A stretch of DNA of 17,099 bases from Trueperaceae bacterium (lineage in GTDB: Bacteria; Deinococcota; Deinococci; Deinococcales; Trueperaceae). The position numbers and the translations under genes were made by a program. Under the pieces are notes generated by a model that was given only the letters and a program-made list of their open reading frames with translations, was not told the origin of the DNA and made no database searches. This document shows positions 5,675 to 15,064 of this stretch, one piece after another (positions within the stretch are counted from its first letter, which is position 1; the number at the start of each line of letters is the position of its first letter). The stretch covers positions 1-17,099 of the forward strand of contig SKWV01000495.1 of assembly GCA_007128755.1 (NCBI GenBank), in the 5' to 3' direction.

Positions 5675-6724
5675 TCAGGCCAGGTCGAAGTACGCATCGA
5701 GCCGCCCGCGAGCGCGCTCGCGCGAGGCGCCGTCGCCCGCGACGTCCACCGCCAGCTCGAGCAGGACGCCGAAGCGCTCGTCGAGTTCGGCGCGGCGGGC
5801 GTCGGCCCACGGCGAGTCGAACCCGCCGAGGAACTCGCCGCCGTACGCGGCGATGGCCGATTCTACGTCGAGGTCGCGCCGCGTGGCGAGCGCGAGGTCG
5901 GCGCTCGCCTCGAAGGCGGCCACGTCCCACTGCACGTCGGTCGCCGCCTCGAACGTGATGCGCTCGCCGGCGACGGAGACCCGGCCCGCCTCACCGAGCG
6001 TCTTGCGCAGCCGGCTCACGAGCACGTGCAGGTGGTTGTCGGCCGGTAGGTGGTTCCAGAGATCGTGGCGCACACGGTCGACGGTCGCGACCGCGCCCTC
6101 GTCCAGCAGGTAGACGAGCAGCTCCACGGCCTTGCGGGCCTCCCACGTCAACCGGGTGTCGCCGAAGGCCAGCGACAACCCCCCCAGCGTCACGACGCGA
6201 AGCGTCGCGGCGGGTTCGGCCACCTCGTTGAGGGACGCATGTCGCGCGAAACGAGTCGCCACCGCCTCGCGGAGCTCCGGCGGCGTGAACGGCTTCGTCA
6301 GGTAATCGTCGGCGCCTTGGCCCATGCCGCGCCGAAGCGAGTCCCGGTCCGTCATCGCCGTCAGGTAGACGAACGGCACGCTGCGCATGGGCGGGATCAT
6401 GCGGACCGCCTCGTGCAGCTCGAAGCCGGAGAGACCCGGCATCTGGATGTCGGAGATGACGAGATGGGGCCGCAGGCCGTTCGAGAAGGCGCGGAGCGCC
6501 GCGTCCGGGCGCGAGAACTCGACCACCTCGTGGTCGACCAGGACGCGCCGCACCAGCGTGAGCACGGCCTCGTCGTCGTCGATCACCGCGATGAGACGCC
6601 GCGCGGGCGCAGACGCCGCGGAGGCGTCGAGGAGATGGTCGTGCGTGCCGGAGCCCGCCCGGGGTTCTGGTGCGGCGTCGTCGTTCATCGTCATAGGCAT
6701 GCTACGCACGGACACGCTCGCCAT
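5675..6724 (-). CDS. Response regulator: receiver domain plus OmpR/SARP-type winged helix and short BTAD-like tail
   Basis: The 349-aa protein has an unstructured N-terminus (1-42) and a receiver domain at about 43-165, with acidic pocket Asp50/Asp51, phosphoacceptor Asp92 in SDIQMPGLSG, Thr122 in YLTAMT and Lys144 in LTKPF. A winged-helix DNA-binding domain follows at about 175-262 (VVTLGGLSLAFGD, EARKAVELLVYLL, HVLVSRLRKTLGE). Residues 265-349 resemble the start of a bacterial transcriptional activator domain but stop about 60 residues short of the usual length. It should activate transcription after phosphorylation. No histidine kinase is in the window, so it is an orphan here. The ATG at 6724 is chosen, but ATGs at 6700, 6694 or 6688 would only shorten the disordered N-terminus. 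The antiporter operon downstream is the nearest candidate target. Confidence 0.88.
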   Translation of the reverse strand: MASVSVRSMPMTMNDDAAPEPRAGSGTHDHLLDASAASAPARRLIAVIDDDEAVLTLVRRVLVDHEVVEFSRPDAALRAFSNGLRPHLVISDIQMPGLSGFELHEAVRMIPPMRSVPFVYLTAMTDRDSLRRGMGQGADDYLTKPFTPPELREAVATRFARHASLNEVAEPAATLRVVTLGGLSLAFGDTRLTWEARKAVELLVYLLDEGAVATVDRVRHDLWNHLPADNHLHVLVSRLRKTLGEAGRVSVAGERITFEAATDVQWDVAAFEASADLALATRRDLDVESAIAAYGGEFLGGFDSPWADARRAELDERFGVLLELAVDVAGDGASRERARGRLDAYFDLA

Positions 6725-6759
6725 GGGATGAGAAGCCTCACGCCGCGTCGCCGCGGCCG

Positions 6760-6789
6760 TTGACAGGGGGACTCCCGGGCCTGTACCTT
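6760..6789 (+). promoter_or_regulatory. Sigma-70-type promoter of the DUF177-rpmF-fab cluster
   Basis: A perfect -35 TTGACA (6760-6765) is separated by 18 nt from TACCTT (6784-6789). The start codon ATG at 6796 begins 7 nt after the -10 box, exactly where transcription should start, so the mRNA is predicted to be leaderless; there is no Shine-Dalgarno. Confidence 0.75.
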
Positions 6790-6795
6790 AGCGGG

Positions 6796-7359
6796 ATGGC
6801 CGCTCGCCGGGACGCTACGCTCAACCTGGCGGCGCTCCTGCGTCGCGCACCGGGTTCGGTGGACGACCTGAGCGCCGACGGTGAACTCGCGCCCGACGAG
6901 GAGCTCCTCGAGGACGCCGGCATACGGCTCGCCGGCCCCCTGCACTGGTCGCTGAACGTGACGAACACGGGCGGTGAGGACGACTTCGTCGTCGCCGGCG
7001 ACGTGACGGGATCGGCGCTGATGGAGTGCCGCCGCTGCCTCACGGACGTGCCGACCGCGGTCGACGCCTCGTTCATCTACCCCATGGTGTACCGGCCCGG
7101 GGGCGCGGAAGAGCTCGAGATGATCGAGGACGACGAGCAGGACGAGCTGCTCGTGTTCAGCCAGCCCGAGATCGACTTCGCGGGCTTCCTGACGCAGGTC
7201 TTCGCGATCGACCTGCCGCTCTCCGTGCTCTGCCGGGAGGACTGTCGCGGCCTCTCCGTCGACGGCGTCAACCTCAACGAGCACCCCGACCACCGCCCCG
7301 GCGACACGCACGACGAGCGCCGTTCTCCGTTCGACGCCCTCAAGGACTTCGAACCCTGA
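6796..7359 (+). CDS. yceD: YceD/DUF177 family protein, L32-associated
   Basis: This is a 187-aa acidic protein. The DUF177 core shows a CRRC pair (Cys78, Cys81) in SALMECRRCLTDV and a second pair, Cys146 and Cys150, in LSVLCREDCRGL, followed by the family's terminal D-x-R-x-P-F-x-x-L (DERRSPFDALKDF). DUF177 proteins sit next to rpmF in most bacteria and are linked to 23S rRNA/large-subunit assembly; the biochemical role is poorly defined. The four cysteines could bind zinc. The start at 6796 fits both the domain boundary and a leaderless promoter. An in-frame TTG at 6760 is the -35 box itself and is rejected as a start. rpmF follows after 66 nt. Confidence 0.9.
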   Translation: MAARRDATLNLAALLRRAPGSVDDLSADGELAPDEELLEDAGIRLAGPLHWSLNVTNTGGEDDFVVAGDVTGSALMECRRCLTDVPTAVDASFIYPMVYRPGGAEELEMIEDDEQDELLVFSQPEIDFAGFLTQVFAIDLPLSVLCREDCRGLSVDGVNLNEHPDHRPGDTHDERRSPFDALKDFEP

Positions 7360-7376
7360 CCCACCGACCCGACCGT

Positions 7377-7397
7377 GCCGCGGTGAGCAGCCGCGGC
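7377..7397 (+). other. Intercistronic hairpin between DUF177 gene and rpmF
   Basis: There is a 7-bp perfect stem, GCCGCGG (7377-7383) with CCGCGGC (7391-7397), and a 7-nt loop. It may tune the ratio of the two products or protect mRNA. A near-identical stem lies between fabD and fabG. Confidence 0.3.
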
Positions 7398-7425
7398 CCA
7401 GCGATCGACGCTAGGAGACCACGTC

Positions 7426-7608
7426 ATGGCCAAGCATCCCGTTCCCAAGAAGAAGACCTCGAAGTCGAGCCGCGATGCGCGACGCTCGCACCATGCCCTC
7501 ACGCCGCCCACGCTGGTCGAGTGCTCGGAGTGCAAGACCAAGCGCCCTCCGCACCGTGTGTGCCCGGAGTGCGGCACCTACAACGGCCGACAGGTCATCG
7601 ACGCCTGA
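7426..7608 (+). CDS. rpmF: 50S ribosomal protein L32
   Basis: This is a 60-aa zinc-ribbon form of L32. The basic N-terminus MAKHPVPKKKTSK and the segment RRSHHALTPPTLV are followed by Cys33, Cys36, Cys46 and Cys49 (CSEC and CPEC), which bind zinc. It is a structural protein of the large ribosomal subunit near the peptide exit and E-site region. The ATG at 7426 has AGGAGA 8 nt upstream. It sits between DUF177 and fabH, the common order linking ribosome and lipid synthesis. The sequence is very like Thermus and Deinococcus L32 as I remember them, and this is the main taxonomic clue in the window. Confidence 0.97.
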   Translation: MAKHPVPKKKTSKSSRDARRSHHALTPPTLVECSECKTKRPPHRVCPECGTYNGRQVIDA

Positions 7609-7613
7609 GGGTG

Positions 7614-7638
7614 TGCCGGTGGCTCCTGCCGCCGGGCA
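7614..7638 (+). terminator. Hairpin just after rpmF
   Basis: It starts 5 nt after the rpmF stop: TGCCGGTGGC pairs with GCCGCCGGGCA across loop TCCT, with one bulged G and one G-U pair. There is no T-run. It could partly terminate transcription so that L32 is made in excess over the fab enzymes, or stabilise the upstream mRNA. Confidence 0.45.
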
Positions 7639-7671
7639 TCAGGCCGTGACGCCACACCACCGCGGTAGGCT

Positions 7672-7699
7672 CGGGCTGCTCGTGAAGACGGGCAGCCCG
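7672..7699 (+). other. Inverted repeat in the fabH leader
   Basis: A perfect 8-bp stem, CGGGCTGC (7672-7679) with GCAGCCCG (7692-7699), encloses a 12-nt loop. TAGGCT (7666-7671, TANNNT) lies directly before it. It might be an operator or attenuator for the fab genes; the rpmF-fabH gap (7609-7761) otherwise contains no recognised gene. Confidence 0.35.
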
Positions 7700-7761
7700 C
7701 GTCGTCGTGGCGCGGGGGCCCGGGGGCCATCGGGCTGCGACGGGGGCAAGGGGAGACAGAC

Positions 7762-8757
7762 GTGAGCACAGGGACCATCCGCGCGGGCATCACGGCCCTC
7801 GGCGCCTACGCGCCGGAACGGGTGCTGACGAACGCGGATCTCGAACGGATGATGGACACCTCCGACGAGTGGATCACCACCCGGACGGGCATCAAGCGCC
7901 GGCACGTGTCGGCCGACGACGAGTTCACCAGCGATCTCGCCTTCGCGGCCGTCGACGACCTGATCCGCCGCCACGGCGAGCACGTGCTCGCGGGCGTCGA
8001 CCTCGTCATCGTCGCCACCAACACGCCCGACGCCCTCTTCCCCGCGACGGCGGCGCTGGTGCAGGACCGCTACCGGCTGAAGGCCGGGGCGTTCGACCTG
8101 CTCGCCGGCTGTACCGGATGGGTCTACGCCCTCGCCGCCGCCAAGGCCTTCGTCGAGTCCGGACAGAGCCGCCGGGTCCTCGCGATCGGCGCGGAAGCGC
8201 TGACGAAGGTCCTCGACTGGAACGATCGCGCCACGGCGGTGCTGTTCGGCGACGGCGCCGGCGCCTCGATCGTCGAGGCCGTCGAGGAGCCGTTCGGCTT
8301 CAAGTCGATGGTCATCGGCGCCGACGGCGGCGGCGGCAAGCACCTGCACATGGGCTCGCTCAGTTCCTGCCTCCCCGACGGCACGGCGCTCGGCCCCCAC
8401 CTCTTCATGAACGGCCGCGAGGTGTTCAAGTTCGCGGTGCGGGTGATGGACACCGCGTCGGTGGAAGCGATCGCCAAGGCCGGCCTGCGAAGCGACGACA
8501 TCAGCCTGTTCGTGCCGCACCAGGCCAACCTCCGCATCATCGACGCCGCCCGCGAGCGGCTGCGGCTGCCCCCCGAGCGCGTCGTGGTCACCGTCGACGA
8601 GTACGGCAACAGCTCGACGGCCAGCGTGCCGCTGGCGCTCGCGCACGCCCTCGACGCGGGCCGCATCGCGAACGGCGACACCCTCCTGCTGGTCTCGTTC
8701 GGCGCCGGCCTGACGTGGGCCTCGACCGTCCTGACCTGGGGAGGCGGCCGTGGCTGA
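7762..8757 (+). CDS. fabH: 3-oxoacyl-ACP synthase III (KAS III)
   Basis: FabH starts type II fatty-acid synthesis by condensing an acyl-CoA primer with malonyl-ACP. The 331-aa protein has the Cys-His-Asn triad: Cys117 in LLAGCTGWVYAL, His253 in VPHQAN and Asn283 in YGNSSTAS. Other family marks are TSDEWITTRTGI (33-44) and the C-terminal SFGAGLTWAS (312-321). The GTG start at 7762 has AAGGGGAG 6 nt upstream. The 3' end overlaps fabD by 8 nt. It is preceded by rpmF, not plsX. Whether it prefers acetyl-CoA or branched primers cannot be read from the sequence; branched-chain use is common in Deinococcota. Confidence 0.96.
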   Translation: MSTGTIRAGITALGAYAPERVLTNADLERMMDTSDEWITTRTGIKRRHVSADDEFTSDLAFAAVDDLIRRHGEHVLAGVDLVIVATNTPDALFPATAALVQDRYRLKAGAFDLLAGCTGWVYALAAAKAFVESGQSRRVLAIGAEALTKVLDWNDRATAVLFGDGAGASIVEAVEEPFGFKSMVIGADGGGGKHLHMGSLSSCLPDGTALGPHLFMNGREVFKFAVRVMDTASVEAIAKAGLRSDDISLFVPHQANLRIIDAARERLRLPPERVVVTVDEYGNSSTASVPLALAHALDAGRIANGDTLLLVSFGAGLTWASTVLTWGGGRG

Positions 8758-9685
8758 GACCGTGCTCGCCGCGCTCTTCCCCGGCCAGGGCTCACAGCGC
8801 GTCGGCATGACCAAGGACCTCTACGCCGGCTCCGAGGCGGCGCGACGGGTCTTGGACGACGCCGAGCGGGCCCTGCCCGGCCTGCTCGCGTCGATGTGGG
8901 AGGGTCCCGCCGCGACCCTGCAGCTCACCGCCAACCAGCAGCCCGCGCTCGTCGCGGCCGGTGCCGCGGCCTACGCGGCCTGGCTCGAGGCCGGCGGCCC
9001 CGAGGCGCGCTTCGCGGCCGGGCACAGCCTCGGCGAGTTCACGGCGCTCGTCGCGGCCGGCACCCTCGGTCTCGCCGACGCCGTGCGCCTCGTGCACCGG
9101 CGCGGTGAGGCCATGCAGCACGCCGTCCCCGAGGGCGTCGGCGCGATGGCGGCGATCGTCCGGCTCGACGGCGACCACGTCGAGCGCGTCTGCGCCGAGA
9201 CCGAGGGCGTGGTCGAGGTCGCGAACCGGAACAGCCCCCAGCAGACGGTGATCTCGGGCGAGGCCGACGCCGTGGCGCGCGCCTCCGCCCGCCTCTCCCA
9301 GGAGGGAGGGCGGGCCATCGCGCTCAAGGTCTCGGCGCCGTTCCACTGCTCGCTCATGCAGAGCGCGGCCGACGCCCTCGCGCCCCTCGTGGCCGCGGTG
9401 CCGTTGGCGCCACCGCGCATGGGCGTCGTGTGCAACGTGACGGCCGACCTCCTGCCCGACGCCGAGTCCGCCCGCGACCTGCTCGTGCGGCAGGTGACGG
9501 CGCCGGTCCGCTGGGTGGAGTCGCTGGAACGCTTGGGCGACCTCGGCGCGACGCGCTTCGTCGAGTTCGGGAGCGGCACCGTCCTCGGTGGCCTCGTCGC
9601 TCGGACGCTCACCGGCGCCGACGTCACCGCCGTGGACGACGTACGCAGCCTGCACGCCGCCCTCGCGACCCGCACCGCCTCGTGA
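8750..9685 (+). CDS. fabD: Malonyl-CoA:ACP transacylase
   Basis: FabD moves malonate from CoA to the carrier protein. The 311-aa sequence shows LFPGQGSQ (9-16), the nucleophile elbow GHSLGEF with Ser93, Arg118 in HRRGEAM that binds the malonyl carboxylate, and His199 in SAPFHCSLM. The NSPQQTVISG stretch is a slight variant of the usual N-S-P-G-Q. The GTG start at 8750 has GGGGAGG 5 nt upstream and lies inside the end of fabH, so translation is coupled. A 49-nt gap with a hairpin separates it from fabG. The C-terminal GSGTVLGGLV element is also typical. Confidence 0.96.
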   Translation: MAETVLAALFPGQGSQRVGMTKDLYAGSEAARRVLDDAERALPGLLASMWEGPAATLQLTANQQPALVAAGAAAYAAWLEAGGPEARFAAGHSLGEFTALVAAGTLGLADAVRLVHRRGEAMQHAVPEGVGAMAAIVRLDGDHVERVCAETEGVVEVANRNSPQQTVISGEADAVARASARLSQEGGRAIALKVSAPFHCSLMQSAADALAPLVAAVPLAPPRMGVVCNVTADLLPDAESARDLLVRQVTAPVRWVESLERLGDLGATRFVEFGSGTVLGGLVARTLTGADVTAVDDVRSLHAALATRTAS

Positions 9686-9686
9686 T

Positions 9687-9708
9687 CGCCGCGGCCCGCG
9701 CCGCGGCG
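9687..9708 (+). other. Intercistronic hairpin between fabD and fabG
   Basis: An 8-bp perfect stem (9687-9694 with 9701-9708) has a 6-nt loop CCCGCG. It has no T-run and lies before the fabG Shine-Dalgarno. It may act as an mRNA processing or stabilising element, or may simply reflect high GC. Confidence 0.3.
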
Positions 9709-9734
9709 TCCGGATGACCCCTAGGAGGCACGCC

Positions 9735-10484
9735 ATGCCCGACCACCGTCCCCGCGTCGCCCTCGTGACCGGCTCCAGCCGCGGGCTCGGCCGCGCCACC
9801 GCGCTCGAGCTCGCCGCTCGCGGGCACGCCATCGCCGTCCACTACGTCGCCTCGGCGGGCCCGGCCGAGGAGGTCGCGGAGCTCGCGCGCGCCGCCGGCG
9901 TCCCGGCCGCCGCCTTCGGCGCCGACGTGGCCGATCCCGAGGCGTGCGCTCGCCTCCTCGCCGAGGTCACGGAGCAACTCGGCGCCATCGACGTCCTCGT
10001 CAACAACGCCGGCATCACGCGCGACACCCTCGCCCTGCGCATGAAGCCCGACGATTGGGAGGCGGTCATCGACACCAACCTGTCGAGCGCCTTCCACCTC
10101 TCGCGCGGGGCGCTTCGGGGCATGGTCCGCGCCGGCTGGGGACGCATCGTGAACATGAGCTCGGTCGTCGGGATCATGGGCAACGTCGGCCAGGCGAACT
10201 ACGTGGCCGCCAAGGCGGGGCTGATCGGCCTGACCAAGGCGCTGGCTCGGGAGTACGCCGGCAAGGGCGTCACCGTCAACGCGGTCGCGCCGGGGTTGAT
10301 CGAGTCGGACATGACCGCGAAGCTCTCCGAGGCGATCCGGGAGGGCTACCTCGGCCAGATCCCCGCGCGCCGCTTCGGTCGGCCGGAGGAGGTCGCCAAG
10401 GTCGTCGCGTTCCTCGTGTCCGACGACGCCGGCTACGTCACCGGACAGACGGTGGTGGTCGACGGCGGCATGGTGATGCCGTGA
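9735..10484 (+). CDS. fabG: 3-oxoacyl-ACP reductase
   Basis: FabG is an NADPH-dependent short-chain dehydrogenase reducing beta-ketoacyl-ACP. The 249-aa protein shows the cofactor loop TGSSRGLGR (12-20), NNAG (90-93), catalytic Ser143 in MSSVVGIMGN, Tyr156 and Lys160 in YVAAK, and the C-terminal DGGMVMP typical of FabG. The ATG at 9735 has TAGGAGG 6-7 nt upstream, and the Rossmann fold begins right after it; longer in-frame extension would run back into fabD and is rejected. It is followed by a 172-nt gap before acpP that holds two hairpins and a promoter. Confidence 0.96.
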   Translation: MPDHRPRVALVTGSSRGLGRATALELAARGHAIAVHYVASAGPAEEVAELARAAGVPAAAFGADVADPEACARLLAEVTEQLGAIDVLVNNAGITRDTLALRMKPDDWEAVIDTNLSSAFHLSRGALRGMVRAGWGRIVNMSSVVGIMGNVGQANYVAAKAGLIGLTKALAREYAGKGVTVNAVAPGLIESDMTAKLSEAIREGYLGQIPARRFGRPEEVAKVVAFLVSDDAGYVTGQTVVVDGGMVMP

Positions 10485-10489
10485 CGACC

Positions 10490-10507
10490 GCCGCAGCCTC
10501 TTGCGGC
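10490..10507 (+). other. Small hairpin after fabG
   Basis: A 6-bp stem, GCCGCA (10490-10495) with TGCGGC (10502-10507), has loop GCCTCT and begins 5 nt after the fabG stop. It is a weak terminator candidate. Confidence 0.3.
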
Positions 10508-10537
10508 CGCGCGGCCCACGTGACATAGTCCTCGGGT

Positions 10538-10561
10538 CCGAGCGGCGAACGTCCCGCTCGG
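10538..10561 (+). terminator. Hairpin upstream of acpP, candidate partial terminator
   Basis: A perfect 8-bp stem CCGAGCGG/CCGCTCGG (10538-10545 with 10554-10561) with an 8-nt loop is followed by TT. Lying between fabG and the acpP promoter, it could reduce read-through so that acpP depends on its own promoter. Confidence 0.4.
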
Positions 10562-10597
10562 TTGCGCCCCGCGGCCCTCGGGCCAGCGTCCGCAGCG

Positions 10598-10606
10598 TGC
10601 TAGTAT
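10598..10606 (+). promoter_or_regulatory. Extended -10 promoter for acpP
   Basis: TG-C-TAGTAT is an extended -10 element. It predicts a start near 10613 and a leader of about 44 nt with a strong Shine-Dalgarno (GAGGAGGG) 7 nt before the ATG. No good -35 is present, which extended -10 promoters tolerate. An extra promoter here suits the high demand for ACP. Confidence 0.5.
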
Positions 10607-10656
10607 CGCGCCGTATCACGCACCAGACACATGCCAGCCTTGAGGAGGGCCGCCCG

Positions 10657-10896
10657 ATGGACGAAGCCGCCATACTGGAGAAGATCCGCGAAGTCGTCGC
10701 CGACAAGCTCGACGCCGATCCGAACGACGTGGTCGACGGAGCCTCGTTCGTCGATGACCTTGGAGCCGACTCGCTCGACGTCGTCGAGCTCATCATGGGT
10801 CTCGAGGACGAGTTCGGCATCGAGATCAGCGACGAGGAAGCCGAAGGCATCCGCACCGTCGGTGACGCCGTCCGCTTCATCGGCTCGCAGCAGTGA
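10657..10896 (+). CDS. acpP: Acyl carrier protein
   Basis: This is a 79-aa acidic four-helix carrier. Ser39 in LGADSLDVVEL receives the 4'-phosphopantetheine arm. Helix II (SLDVVELIMGLEDEFG) and the later ISDEEAEGI match canonical AcpP. Length and charge are typical. The ATG at 10657 is set by GAGGAGGG 7 nt upstream; the in-frame upstream sequence is basic and unlike ACP. It lies between fabG and fabF as in many bacteria, 84 nt before fabF, with its own predicted promoter. Confidence 0.97.
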   Translation: MDEAAILEKIREVVADKLDADPNDVVDGASFVDDLGADSLDVVELIMGLEDEFGIEISDEEAEGIRTVGDAVRFIGSQQ

Positions 10897-10980
10897 GCGT
10901 GATCGAGGCCTAAGGCCGCGGCTCGAGGCACCGGGGCGACGCGCGGCGCACGCCGTCGGAGGCGCCCGTTGGAGGCGAGC

Positions 10981-12196
<1,216 letters not shown>

Positions 12197-12210
<14 letters not shown>

Positions 12211-15019
12211 GCGAGCGCAGGGCGCCGGGCGCACGCACCGGCAGCCCTGCGGCTTCGGCGCGCGTCGCGGACGGCGCCAGGGCGTAGCGGACCGCCACGT
12301 CGAGCGGCATGGCGCGTCCCTCGTCGAAGGCCTCACGCCAGCCCGTCTCCGGCACCGTGACCGCGAAGCGCTCGAGCCCCTGCGTCGTGATCGAGAGCTC
12401 CGGCTCGAGGCCGAGCACGCCGTGGCGCGACGCCGCAGACGCGGTGGCGCCGGCGAGCCTCGCCGCGCGCTCGGCGTCGCCGCCCAGGGCCGCGAGGAAG
12501 GCGAGGGTGCGGAGCATCATCACCTCGCCCGGACGGATGGCGAGCGTGCCGAACAGGCCCAACGCTGCGAGCAGCTCGTCGCGCGCCTCGCCCGAGCGTC
12601 CGTCGAGGGCGAGCACGATGCCCAGCACGTGCCGGCTCCAGGCCTCGGACTGGCGGTCGCCCTGCCTGGTGGTCAGCGAGATCCCCTCCTCGGCCCAGCG
12701 GGCGCCCTCGGCGAGGGAGCGCGTGGCGAGGCCGGCTCGCGCCATGAGCACGCACGCGAACGTCTCCGCCCACCCGAAGGCGCACGACGCCGCCAGCGCG
12801 CGCGCCCGAAGGGCATGGCGCTCGATCGCCGCCACGTCCCCCGTGAAGCTGGCGACCAGCGCCTGGCCGATCTCGACGGTGGCGAGCCGGCGGGGATCGA
12901 GGCTGCCGCGGAGGCCCTCCTCGAGTCGTGCGAGGAGACGGCGGCTCCCGGTCATGTCGCCCAGCTGAAGGTGCAGCGCCGCCGCCGCGATCTCCAGGTC
13001 GATCCGCGAGGAGGGATCGATGTCGGTCCGGGCGAGCATGTCCGTCATCCACGGAAGGTGCTCGCCGGCCTGGAGGCGCATCCACCAGAAGAGCCACAGC
13101 GAGGAGGCGAACGCGGCCGCCGCGGCGGCGTCTTGCGTCTCCACCGCGTGCCGCACGGCGCGGCGGACGTTCTCCTGCTCGACCGAGAGGACCAAGTACC
13201 AATCTGGTCGCCCGGCGAAGACCATCGGCGTCGCGGCGCGGCACAGGTCGAGGTAGGTGCGCGCGTGCGACGTCTCGAGGGCGCTCCGCTCGCCCGAGGC
13301 CTCCAAGCGCTCCAGCGCGGCCTCACGCACGAGCCCGAGCATGGCGTAGCGCTCCCCGGTCGGTCCGTCGGTGCGCGCGACGAGGCTCGAGTCGATCAGG
13401 GCGCCCAGCCCACCGACGAGGTCGGGCGTGGTCCCCGATGGCCAGGGATGCGCGCTCACGAGGCGTTCGAGGGCGTCGAGCGTGAAGCCGTCGACGAAGA
13501 CGCTGCAGCGCTCCAGGAGCGCGCGCGCATCGGGTGCGAGGAGGTCGACGCTCCAGTCGATCGTCGCGCGCAGCGTCTGCTGACGCTGCGGCATGTCGCG
13601 CGCGCCGCCGATCAGGAGGTCGAGGCGCCTCGACAGCCGGTCGCGAAGCCCTTCGAGCGAGAGGTGCCCGATGCGTGAGGCCGCGATCAAGATCGCGAGC
13701 GGCCAGCCCTCGAGCCGGCACACGATGTCGAGCAGCACGCGGGCGTTCTCCTCGGTCGGCTCGAGGTCGGGCCGCACGGCACGAGCGCGCCAGACGAAGA
13801 GCTGCACGGCCGGGTTCGCGCGAACCTGCGCGAGCGTGGGCGCATCGTGGGCGCTCGGGGTGGGGAGCGGCGCCAGCACGATCGTGCGCTCGGCCGAGAG
13901 CCGCAGCAGCGCGCGGCTCGTCACCAGGATCGTGAGCCGCGGGGCGCGCTCGAGGAGGGACGCGACGCGGGGCGCCGCATCGACCACCTGCTCGAAGTCG
14001 TCGAGCACCAGCAGCATGTCGCGTTCCGCGAGGAACGCCGCGAGCGCGGCGCCGACGTCCCGCTCCGGGCTCGCGCGCACGCCGAGCGCGGCCGCGACCG
14101 CGTCGTTCACGAACGCAGGATCGGCGACGCCCTGCAGGGACACGAACGCCACGCCGTCGGGGCGGCGGGCGCGCGCCCGGTCGGCGACCTCGAGCGCCAG
14201 CCGCGACTTGCCGATACCGCCCGGCCCGAGCAGGGTCACGAGTCGCACGGCCGGATCGTCGACGAGCGCGAGCGCGCGCGCGAGCTCCTCCTCCCGCCCG
14301 ATGAGGGGACCCCACACCGCCGGGATCGGCGCCATGGCCGAGTTCGCCCAGCCGGCGCCACGGTCGAAGCGTTCGGAGAGGAGCGTGGCGAGGTCGTCCG
14401 CGAGGAGCTCCGCGAGCTCGTCGGCGTCTCCGAAGGCTCGATACGACGCCTGGTCGTCGGATCGGACCCGCTCGAGCAGCGCCTCGAGCGCCGCCTCACG
14501 CGCGCCCGCGACGCGCTTGACGTAGACGAGCTTCGGCCTGTCCCCCGAACGGAGGTACTCGTCCTCGAGTCCGGACACGCTCTCGCCGGGGGCGACCCAG
14601 CCGTAGCGCTCGGCGTAGATGCCGACGAACACGTCCGACTGCTCGAGGTAGGCGCGGTAGAGGTCGCGCGGCGCGTGCGGCCGGGCGCCCATCTCGAACA
14701 TGACGGGGGTGAGCCGCAGCTCTTCGATCGCCGCGCGCACCCGCGCACGCTCCGCCGCCAGTTCGTGCAGGGTCGAGGAGACGAAGACGCGGACGCGCTG
14801 ATCGGGGGTGCGGATCGTCGCGCGCGCGCTCGTAGCGGGCGACGCCTTCGCGGGGGCGGGAACGGTCGCTGGGGTGGGTTCCCCGGGAACGATCGTGCCG
14901 CCGGCGTCGCGGCGCCGCCGCAGCAGGCGGTCGTCCAAGAACCCGGCGACGCTCGTCAGGTTGGCGAGGATCGCCACCGCCACACCGGCGACCCCCAGCA
15001 GCGCGAAGACTCCCTCCAT
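12197..15019 (-). CDS. DUF4062-STAND ATPase with N-terminal hydrophobic segment and TPR-like repeats
   Basis: The 940-aa multidomain protein begins with a hydrophobic stretch (2-28) that could be a membrane anchor. A proline/alanine linker (42-70) follows. DUF4062 covers about 76-172, with VFVSSTLHELAAER (78-91), YLEQSDVFVGIYAERYGW (124-141) and SGLEDEY (149-155). The STAND/AfsR-like ATPase has GREEE (241-245), Walker A GPGGIGKS (265-272), Walker B LLVLDDFE (336-343), sensor ILVTSR (364-369) and GWPLAI (438-443). A winged-helix region spans about 475-575 and TPR-like helices about 600-880. Such proteins switch on ATP binding and oligomerisation; this one may be a signalling or defence sensor, which is an inference. 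The ATG at 15019 follows AGGGGG by about 8 nt; the open frame continuing to 16072 only shadows murJ. It has its own promoter at 15065-15093. Confidence 0.85.
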
Positions 15020-15064
15020 GGCCGACGCCCCCTCTCGACGACACCCAGTGCGGCGGATCAGCAC

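Noticed and set aside
7682..7765. 27-codon leader ORF before fabH as a real gene
   Set aside because: Its composition is basic and glycine-rich, it has no Shine-Dalgarno, and nothing independent supports it; it is kept only as part of a finding.
7639..8814. 391-aa minus-strand open frame opposite fabH
   Set aside because: It is a shadow of fabH, which has all catalytic residues.
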